A stretch of DNA of 40,961 nt. It comes from Bacteroidales bacterium (lineage in GTDB: Bacteria; Bacteroidota; Bacteroidia; Bacteroidales; TTA-H9). Positions within the stretch are counted from its first letter, which is position 1, and each line of letters starts with the position of its first letter. Below, one piece after another: positions 35,160-40,961 of the stretch. The stretch spans positions 1-40,961 of the forward strand of contig JAQVCV010000044.1 of the NCBI GenBank assembly GCA_028689615.1. Direction: 5' to 3'. The translations under genes and the position numbers were made by a program. Under the pieces are notes generated by a model. The model was given only the letters and a program-made list of their open reading frames with translations, ran no database searches and was not told the DNA's origin.

Positions 35160-35870
35160 TTACAACTCCCTTGCAACAGTTTGATTTTTCAAAACTTCGC
35201 AAAAATGCAGCGGGTGTTGTGCATCAGTCACAAAAAAAGAACCGGAGCGGGTGCGGCGCAAAGCACTCATATAGGCTCCGCTGTGAAGGGCAAGGCCAAA
35301 ATCGCGGGCTAGTGCACGAATATAAGTTCCTTTGGAGCAAACCACCCTGAAGTCAACCTCGGGCATGTCAAGCCGCGTTATTTCAAAGGTACTGATCACA
35401 ACGGGTTTGGCTGCAATAACCACCTCTTCGTTTCCACGGGCGTAGTCGTAGGCTCTTTTACCGTCAACCTTCACTGCCGAAAACACCGGAGGGGTTTGCA
35501 TTATCGACCCTGTGAGGCTTTGTGCCGCTGCATAAACCATTTCCGGAGTGATGTGATCAACAGGCCACCGGGCATCGATCTCTTTTTCCAGATCGAAAGA
35601 AGGAGTTGTGGCTCCCAGTACAAAGGTGCCAGTGTATTCTTTGTCGGTTGACTGCAACTGATCGATTTGTTTGGTGGCTTTACCCGTGCAAACAATCAAC
35701 AAGCCGGTAGCCAGGGGATCGAGGGTTCCGGCATGGCCCACTTTGATTGACTTCACGCCGAGATAGCGCCGTACCGTGTTGCGAACCTTTCCCACCACGT
35801 CGAAGGAGGTCCATCCATAGGGTTTGTCGAACAGAAGGATGGCTCCTTCAGCAAAATCGTGTTGAATCAT
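35160..35870 (-). CDS. truB: tRNA pseudouridine(55) synthase TruB
   Basis: A 236-residue enzyme that converts U55 of tRNA to pseudouridine. The start is set at 35870 ([17 protein letters not shown]), because it overlaps the uppP stop as ATGA. Further upstream codons in this frame lie inside uppP. The catalytic loop is [16 protein letters not shown] with Asp51, followed by [17 protein letters not shown] and [16 protein letters not shown]. It lacks a long C-terminal PUA domain, consistent with short Bacteroidota forms. It is the last gene of the ftsX-DUF3098-uppP-truB unit. Confidence 0.95.
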   Translation of the reverse strand: MIQHDFAEGAILLFDKPYGWTSFDVVGKVRNTVRRYLGVKSIKVGHAGTLDPLATGLLIVCTGKATKQIDQLQSTDKEYTGTFVLGATTPSFDLEKEIDARWPVDHITPEMVYAAAQSLTGSIMQTPPVFSAVKVDGKRAYDYARGNEEVVIAAKPVVISTFEITRLDMPEVDFRVVCSKGTYIRALARDFGLALHSGAYMSALRRTRSGSFFVTDAQHPLHFCEVLKNQTVAREL

Positions 35871-36649
35871 CCTATAATATTGAGATCGTGGCCTAAAGCC
35901 ATTAAGATCAATATGGCAAGCCCGGCAACTATGCGGTACCACCCGAAGGCCTTAAATCCATAACGGGTGAGGAGCGTTATAAAAGTTTTGATAGCGGCAA
36001 TGGCCACTACAAAAGCCACCACGTTTCCAATGATCAGTATGTCGATGTTGTCGGAAGTTATGTGCTTGTAGTTTTCGAGCAGTTTGTAGGCCGATGCCGC
36101 GAACATGGTTGGAACCGCCAGAAAGAACGAAAATTCTGCTGCTGTTTTGCGCGTGAGGCCTTGTGCCATCCCCCCAATGATGGTAGCAGCCGACCGCGAA
36201 ACACCCGGTATCATGGCAATAACTTGAAACACACCTATCCAGAAACCTTTTTTGTAGGTGATGGTCTGGTCGGTTGCAGGCCGGTTAAACCATTTGTCAA
36301 CGAAAAGAAGCACAACACCCCCAAGCACCAACATGACAGCTACAACCAACACACTCTCAAGCATTTTATCGATTAAATCGCCAGCCAAAAAACCGATAAC
36401 AGCCGCGGGGATAAAGGCCACGAAGAGTTTAAAATAGAAATCGAGCGACTGGAAAAATTTCTTCCAATAAAGCACGATTACCGAAAGGATAGCCCCAAAT
36501 TGTATGTTCACCACAAAAGCTCTTGTGAAATCGGTTGATTCAACACCCAGGATGCTTTGGGTTATGATCATGTGCCCTGTGGAACTCACCGGCAGAAATT
36601 CAGTAATTCCTTCAATTATAGCAATAATAACGGCTTCAATCCAGGTCAT
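35867..36649 (-). CDS. uppP: Undecaprenyl-diphosphatase UppP (BacA type)
   Basis: A 260-residue inner-membrane enzyme that dephosphorylates undecaprenyl diphosphate, recycling the lipid carrier for cell-wall and glycan synthesis; its overproduction gives bacitracin resistance in known cases. Motif [14 protein letters not shown] is at 13-26 and PGVSRS at 148-153, both active-site signatures. About eight membrane segments. The 144-nt gap before it contains a weak -7 candidate. Its stop overlaps the truB start by 4 nt (ATGA). Confidence 0.96.
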   Translation of the reverse strand: MTWIEAVIIAIIEGITEFLPVSSTGHMIITQSILGVESTDFTRAFVVNIQFGAILSVIVLYWKKFFQSLDFYFKLFVAFIPAAVIGFLAGDLIDKMLESVLVVAVMLVLGGVVLLFVDKWFNRPATDQTITYKKGFWIGVFQVIAMIPGVSRSAATIIGGMAQGLTRKTAAEFSFFLAVPTMFAASAYKLLENYKHITSDNIDILIIGNVVAFVVAIAAIKTFITLLTRYGFKAFGWYRIVAGLAILILMALGHDLNIIG

Positions 36650-36755
36650 ATCGGGTGATTTGAATTTTATTTAAAACTATTGATAAAGTCTGCCAAACAG
36701 GCCATGCATTTTACAACATATTCATGCAGAACAATTCACGACAGAGAAATTGGCA

Positions 36756-36763
36756 CAAACCTA
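36756..36763 (-). promoter_or_regulatory. Weak candidate internal -7 element for uppP-truB
   Basis: TAGGTTTG on the minus strand, about 107 nt before the uppP start, in the only sizeable gap of the ftsX-truB unit. No -33 element is evident. Confidence 0.3.
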
Positions 36764-36793
36764 CCAACGGTACTCATTATCCCTGCGGGGTGG

Positions 36794-37072
36794 CTAATCG
36801 CGGGTCTTTTTCATGATGGCAAACAACCCTGTGATGAACCCTGCAATGATGAGTATGGGCGAAAGGGTGATGCGTTGGAAACTAAACAGGTCGTAGCTGA
36901 ACACATTGGGGTCGGAACTGCCTCCGCCTGCCATCAGAACAAATCCTATCAGAAGCAGAACAACCGAAACCAACAACAGTTTGTAATTGGCTGAACCAAA
37001 AGCAAATTCACGGGTCGGGTTTTCGCCCGTTGATTGGGGTTGATCGTTTTTTCTCGTTTCTTTTTGTAACAT
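36794..37072 (-). CDS. DUF3098 small membrane protein
   Basis: A 92-residue protein with a charged, polar N-terminus (MLQKETRKNDQPQSTG) and two hydrophobic helices (about 31-48 and 70-87) separated by a GGSSDPNVFSYDLFSFQR loop. That is the arrangement of the DUF3098 family. Function unknown; in Bacteroidota it is frequently found between ftsX and uppP, as here. It begins 21 nt after the ftsX stop and is in the same operon. A role in cell-wall or division machinery is inferred only from position. Confidence 0.88.
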   Translation of the reverse strand: MLQKETRKNDQPQSTGENPTREFAFGSANYKLLLVSVVLLLIGFVLMAGGGSSDPNVFSYDLFSFQRITLSPILIIAGFITGLFAIMKKTRD

Positions 37073-37093
37073 ATTCTTTGTTTATAAGGGGGG

Positions 37094-37975
37094 TTAATAG
37101 TAATACAGTTTATCGGGATCGATGCGCAGGAACTTCCTGACAGCAAACAGGTTCGATATCCAGGTGAGTGTGATACCCAGGATCAGCACCATGGCAAACA
37201 GAAGCAGGTAGAGGTTGAGCTCGGCCAGGTTGATAAGTTCGGGAAGTTCGGCATTGCCATACCAAAGAAGTGCCGAAAGCAGGCCGATGGCGACCGTTGC
37301 CCCGAATATTCCTTGCATCACACCACGCAGCAGGAACGGACGGCTGATAAAAAGCTGGGTGGCACCAACCAGCAGCATCGTCCGAATCAGGAAACGACGA
37401 GAATAGACCGCCAACCTGATGGTGTTGTTGATAAGAGCAAAGGCTATCACCATCAGCAGTATGCTGAAACCGGTAAGGACTACACTGATACGCTTCACAT
37501 TATCGTTTACCAGGTTGATGAGCGATTTTTGATACTGAACCTCTTTCACATCGGGCTGGGCGGCAATCTTCTTTTCGAGTGCCGGAATGCTGTCCATGTT
37601 GGCCCAATCGGCATGCATCTTTACCTCAATGGAGGGGAGCAGGGGATTGAATCCCAAAAATTCAACAAAATCTTCGCCCAGATCTTGCTCCATTTCCCTG
37701 GCAGCCTGCTCGGCTGTGATGTATCGGGTGCTTTTAACCCAAGGCATAGCGTCGAGCCGCTTTTGAAGTTTTAGTACCTCCGATTCCCGAACCCCTTCGC
37801 GGATGGTTACCGACATACCCAAATTTTCTTTAACATGCTGCGAAAGCTTTTGGGAATAGAGCAGCACCAGGCCTACGGTTCCAAGCAGGAACAATACCAG
37901 GGAAATGCTCACCACCGTAGTGATGTAGGAGGAGGCCAATCGCCTGCGGGTGTATTTCTCTTCTTGTTGAGCCAT
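37094..37975 (-). CDS. ftsX: Cell-division permease-like protein FtsX
   Basis: A 293-residue membrane protein with four hydrophobic segments and a periplasmic domain after the first. It has the FtsX N-terminus (MAQQEEKYTRRRLASSYITTV) and an FtsX C-terminal MacB-like permease core (IAFALINNTIRLAVYSRR...IRTMLLVGAT). With the ATPase FtsE, FtsX activates wall hydrolases at the division site. FtsE is not adjacent, which is usual in this phylum. The start 37975 lies 8 nt after a TATCTTTG box, so an upstream in-frame ATG at 38044, before the box, was rejected. First gene of the ftsX-DUF3098-uppP-truB unit. Confidence 0.95.
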   Translation of the reverse strand: MAQQEEKYTRRRLASSYITTVVSISLVLFLLGTVGLVLLYSQKLSQHVKENLGMSVTIREGVRESEVLKLQKRLDAMPWVKSTRYITAEQAAREMEQDLGEDFVEFLGFNPLLPSIEVKMHADWANMDSIPALEKKIAAQPDVKEVQYQKSLINLVNDNVKRISVVLTGFSILLMVIAFALINNTIRLAVYSRRFLIRTMLLVGATQLFISRPFLLRGVMQGIFGATVAIGLLSALLWYGNAELPELINLAELNLYLLLFAMVLILGITLTWISNLFAVRKFLRIDPDKLYYY

Positions 37976-37983
37976 AACGGGTG

Positions 37984-37991
37984 CAAAGATA
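37984..37991 (-). promoter_or_regulatory. ftsX: -7 element of ftsX
   Basis: TATCTTTG on the minus strand ends 8 nt before the ATG, giving a transcript with essentially no leader. Confidence 0.55.
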
Positions 37992-38061
37992 CATGAATTG
38001 ACCCATTCAAGAGTTCGATTGAAAAAATTTGTAAAGGCAATCAACAGGCATCATCCCTAAA

Positions 38062-38146
38062 CAAACGGTTCATTTTCCAAATCCGGAACACGGGGGGCTT
38101 TCACAGTGCGATGGCCTGCATGATCAAACGGTTCCTCCACCGTTTG
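38062..38146. repeat. Short direct and inverted repeats in the lnt/ftsX gap
   Basis: CAAACGGTTC occurs at 38062-38071 and 38125-38134, and its core CAAACGG is mirrored by CCGTTTG at 38140-38146, forming a 7-bp hairpin. The rest of the 263-nt gap downstream of lnt shows no gene. Confidence 0.4.
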
Positions 38147-38238
38147 TTAAACCGGCAATGCAAGTTGACTCCTCAGTTGTAAAGATATTGTGCCAGGCAG
38201 CGTCGAAAACTTCTGCCTGTAACTGTTAAGGCTGGATG

Positions 38239-39858
38239 CTATTTCAATGGATAATTCTTCTTATGGCGCAATACCATGCTGATTGCCAGCAACAAAAAAA
38301 GCAACGAAGTGAAAGCGGCCAGCCTGCCAATGTAATCGCCATATTTCACGTAAAAGGTGAGGAAAGTGTTGGCATACAGGGTATGACGCATTACTGCCTC
38401 CTGCCAATAAGTGCTCTCGGCTATTATCTCGCCGCGTTGATTAATAAAACCTGAAATCCCGGTATTGGCAGCGCGTGCAACATCACGGCGGGTTTCGATG
38501 GCTCGAAGCTGCGAGAATGTGAAGTGCTGCCGGTGACCTGCAGTATGCCCCCACCAGCCGTCGTTGGTTATCACGAAAATCAGTTGGGCCCCGTTGCGAA
38601 TGAACCCGGTCAGAAAATCACCGTAAATAGACTCGTAACAAATGGGGACGCACACCGGGGTTGATGTGCTGTGTCCCAGCACGACCCTGTTTGGCATGGT
38701 TCCCAAACTTCCTACCGTGCCTCCCAGGTCGAAAGCAATCTTTTGTAAGGCAAATGTAACCGAAGGGAAAGGGAGTCGCTCAGGACCCGGAACCAACTTT
38801 GATTTGTGGGTGTATTCAAATTTGAAGGAGGTGTCGATGCAGATGGCTGTGTTGTAAGCATCGTAGAACTCGTCGCCATGACTGAAGCGCCTGGCTGTTT
38901 CGGTTTGTTTCACTTTGCCATAATATTGGTATGATGAAACTCCTGCAATCACAGCAACTTGAGGGTGGGCCTTTACAAAACCTGCGATTTTGCGGATACT
39001 TTCGGGTGAACCAATATTATCGAGCCAAATGTCGTCGTAAATGGCTGATTCAGGGAATACCACATATTTCACCGCGCTATCGGTTTTGGTTTCCGACAGG
39101 GCCAACAAACGATCCACAACGTTTTGGGTTGGCAGTCCGTATTGTTCGCTCCAGGGGTCGTTGTTGGGTTGCACCACCACCACATCGATGGGTTTCCCCT
39201 GTTCTGTGTATTGGCACCACAGAATACCCGACACAACCAACGGCACGACCAGCAGCACTGTGAAAGCAGAGCCGTTTTGGAGCACAAGCCGTTTCTGGCG
39301 CTTTATTGCAGCTTTGATAGTAAGGAACGCAAAAACGTTGGCTATTAAAACCCAGAGACTCCCGCCAAAACAACCCGTGTACTCATACCATTGAATCCAA
39401 CGGGGATAAGCCGCGAAGCCATTGCCCAGGTTGAGCCAGGGCCACGACAAATCCCAGTCGAGGTGAAGATACTCAAACCCGATCCAGAACGCGATGAGTA
39501 AAAGGGGACCTCCTGCCATTGGACGGAGGTTGCGGCGAACAAAATGGTAAGCAACGAACACCAGAGCCTGAAAAAGAGAATTCAGGATAATGGCCATAAC
39601 AGCTCCAAAGATGGTTGAGTTCCATATCCACCACGTGGTGAGCCCGTTCCAGAAGAAAAAGGTGAGCCAGACCCATCTGAATAGGTGAAACCGTCCAAAT
39701 TTCTCACGGTTGTTCAGGATGGTCTCTTCGATAAAAAAGAGTGGTACAAACCCGAAAAACAGCAAACCAGGGAAGCCGAAACGGGGCCATCCCAGCGACA
39801 AAATCAATGCTGAAACCACCGACAACAAAAGGAATTGTCGTTTGCGCGAGTCGATCAT
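38239..39858 (-). CDS. lnt: Apolipoprotein N-acyltransferase
   Basis: A 539-residue inner-membrane enzyme that adds the third acyl chain to lipoproteins. About six N-terminal membrane helices are followed by a carbon-nitrogen hydrolase domain (about 215-510). The putative catalytic triad is Glu270 in VFPESAIYDD, a Lys near 352-354 in KSKLVPGPERLPF, and Cys407 in VPICYESIYGDF. A last helix closes the protein. The start is set at 39858 rather than an upstream in-frame ATG at 39885, because the promoter box lies between them. It fits the lipoprotein gene and T9SS theme of the window. Monocistronic. Confidence 0.95.
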   Translation of the reverse strand: MIDSRKRQFLLLSVVSALILSLGWPRFGFPGLLFFGFVPLFFIEETILNNREKFGRFHLFRWVWLTFFFWNGLTTWWIWNSTIFGAVMAIILNSLFQALVFVAYHFVRRNLRPMAGGPLLLIAFWIGFEYLHLDWDLSWPWLNLGNGFAAYPRWIQWYEYTGCFGGSLWVLIANVFAFLTIKAAIKRQKRLVLQNGSAFTVLLVVPLVVSGILWCQYTEQGKPIDVVVVQPNNDPWSEQYGLPTQNVVDRLLALSETKTDSAVKYVVFPESAIYDDIWLDNIGSPESIRKIAGFVKAHPQVAVIAGVSSYQYYGKVKQTETARRFSHGDEFYDAYNTAICIDTSFKFEYTHKSKLVPGPERLPFPSVTFALQKIAFDLGGTVGSLGTMPNRVVLGHSTSTPVCVPICYESIYGDFLTGFIRNGAQLIFVITNDGWWGHTAGHRQHFTFSQLRAIETRRDVARAANTGISGFINQRGEIIAESTYWQEAVMRHTLYANTFLTFYVKYGDYIGRLAAFTSLLFLLLAISMVLRHKKNYPLK

Positions 39859-39871
39859 AGGTTTTTTTTGG

Positions 39872-39879
39872 CAAAGGTA
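39872..39879 (-). promoter_or_regulatory. lnt: -7 element of lnt
   Basis: TACCTTTG on the minus strand, 13 nt before the ATG at 39858. Confidence 0.55.
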
Positions 39880-39927
39880 GCGCAAGTTTGTGAAAGGATT
39901 GTGAAATCAGGGTAAAACCGGAAAACC

Positions 39928-39959
39928 AAAAAAGCCTCCCCGAAATATTTCGGGGAGGC
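39928..39959 (-). terminator. Terminator of the right-hand T9SS gene
   Basis: A 26-bp perfect palindrome (GCCTCCCCGAAAT and its complement, 39934-39959) is followed on the minus strand by TTTTTTGG. It starts 25 nt after the stop at 39985. Confidence 0.9.
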
Positions 39960-39984
39960 CTTGCAGGAGTATATAGGCAAACCG

Positions 39985-40961
39985 TTACCGGCTGGCTTTC
40001 ACAAATTTCTGACGGATTGTGGTTCCATCATCAGTTCTTATCACCAAACTATAAATCCCGACATTGAGGACTTGGGTATCCAACACTACTGTTTCATTTC
40101 CCGAGATGGTAACAACAGTTTCTGCCATGGCCTGACCGGTCATGCTGTAAATGGTGAGGGTGGTGTTCACCGCTTTTTTGGCAGTCAGGTCGATGTTTAA
40201 CTTGTCGTTCACGGGGTTGGGGTAAACATCCTTCACGGTCGCAAGGTCGGGGATCTGATCGCCAATGCCCATCACCGAACTGCCACTAAGCTTCAAGTTG
40301 ACAGTAACCGAAGGGGTTTCAGGCGAAAGGGTGAGGGTAACCGGGGTGGTGTTCACGCCATGCATTTCGGCCCAAATGGTGTAGGTGCCGTAAGCAAGGG
40401 TGTTGAAGTTAAACGAGCCTGCTGCATCGCTGCGATCAAACACCAAGGGCTGGTTCTGACTGTCGAGCAACAGGATGTTTACATCGCTCATACCCGATTT
40501 AAGTCCGTTGCCGGTGATGCTACCGTTGATAAGACCCAAGCCGGGAAGAATTCCGTTGCATGCTACAAGATGAATATCGTAAGCAGGTAAGGCAGTACCA
40601 AGGGTAACCACAGAGGCTTGCTCCCAGAAAACCACATCGCCGTAATAGGTTGGCAGGTAGGCCGTGGTGTCGCCATACACGCTGAAGGGGAGGGCTAGTA
40701 TGTGATAGCTTCCGGGCATTACTCCATCGAAATGGTAATATCCTGATGAGTCGATCATAGCAACCTGGGCACCCCAGTTCCATATGCCTGTGAGCGGCAT
40801 CAGCAAAACGACACCTTCAACCGAGTTGGCACTTCCTGCCATCACTTGTCCCTGGATGGTTTGCATGGACATTGTATCGCCAACAAATACCAACTGTCTC
40901 GAGGTGGATTCACACCCCCCGTTGGTAAGGGTAGTAAGCATTACAGGATAGATGCCAGGGG
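39985..40961 (-). CDS. Secreted multi-domain protein with carboxypeptidase-regulatory-like domains and T9SS tail, N-terminus missing
   Basis: The frame is open through the right window edge, so only the C-terminal 325 or so residues are present. The edge residues (GIYPVMLTTLTNGGC) look like the last strand of a PKD domain. Next are two carboxypeptidase-regulatory-like beta domains, beginning IQGQVMAGSANSVEG and LINGSITGNGLKSGM, with G-x-Y-H/F-F-type ends. A T9SS type A sorting domain finishes (DVYPNPVNDKLN to FVKASR). It is a surface or secreted protein of unknown catalytic content. A 26-bp palindromic terminator follows the stop. Confidence 0.85.
   Translation of the reverse strand, partial: PGIYPVMLTTLTNGGCESTSRQLVFVGDTMSMQTIQGQVMAGSANSVEGVVLLMPLTGIWNWGAQVAMIDSSGYYHFDGVMPGSYHILALPFSVYGDTTAYLPTYYGDVVFWEQASVVTLGTALPAYDIHLVACNGILPGLGLINGSITGNGLKSGMSDVNILLLDSQNQPLVFDRSDAAGSFNFNTLAYGTYTIWAEMHGVNTTPVTLTLSPETPSVTVNLKLSGSSVMGIGDQIPDLATVKDVYPNPVNDKLNIDLTAKKAVNTTLTIYSMTGQAMAETVVTISGNETVVLDTQVLNVGIYSLVIRTDDGTTIRQKFVKASR

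Overview
The window looks like a chromosomal segment from a Bacteroidota bacterium, probably order Bacteroidales or a close relative. The supporting signs are: C-terminal type IX secretion (T9SS) sorting domains at both ends, the Bacteroidota -7 promoter element TAnnTTTG in front of most transcription units, a roughly 1,100-residue SecA with a C-terminal SEC-C zinc motif, an ftsX-DUF3098-uppP-truB gene order, and DUF3108/DUF5020-like exported proteins. I see no rRNA, tRNA, CRISPR array, integrase or transposase. All calls come from reading the sequence and from memory of protein families; no database search was run.

Layout. Positions 1-4220 hold a T9SS gene tail and two tandem paralogous secreted proteins. 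Each paralog has an Omp28-like thioredoxin-fold head with a CxxC, a PKD domain and a sorting tail; the second has gained several extra Ig-like modules. Next come a DUF3298-type lipoprotein, a convergent NAD-dependent epimerase-like gene, and a KamA-type radical SAM gene behind a long structured leader. Positions 8178-12468 form an apparent operon: small beta-barrel-like protein, double-Cache sensor histidine kinase, MFS transporter. Positions 12469-13209, between convergent genes, are packed with unrelated repeat families, chiefly a head-to-tail 41-bp array.

From 13210 the minus strand carries secA, a DUF2795 gene, a PduO-type corrinoid adenosyltransferase, a MacB/LolD-type ABC ATPase and a SAM methyltransferase. 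A divergent UbiA-family prenyltransferase (MqnP-like) follows. Then come a flippase translationally coupled to an unusual formyltransferase-like/beta-propeller fusion protein, and a C_GCAxxG_C_C cysteine protein. Positions 24214-27139 are an AT-rich two-gene module (MBOAT O-acyltransferase plus SGNH-like partner) that looks acquired. The right part is mostly housekeeping: a DUF3108 protein, leuS, dxs followed by two tandem TauE/SafE permeases, a GNAT acetyltransferase, the truB-uppP-DUF3098-ftsX cluster, lnt, and a partial T9SS-exported protein.

Themes. Envelope biogenesis dominates: Sec export (secA), T9SS cargo, undecaprenyl phosphate recycling (uppP), lipoprotein N-acylation (lnt), cell division (ftsX), polysaccharide flipping, glycan formylation and acylation, and isoprenoid/quinone supply (dxs, ubiA). 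The most notable non-gene features are the 41-bp array, promoters whose -7 element sits in or next to the U-tract of the upstream terminator, near-leaderless promoters, an 11-bp inverted repeat in the dxs/GNAT divergent promoter region, and a KamA leader with mutually exclusive pairings.
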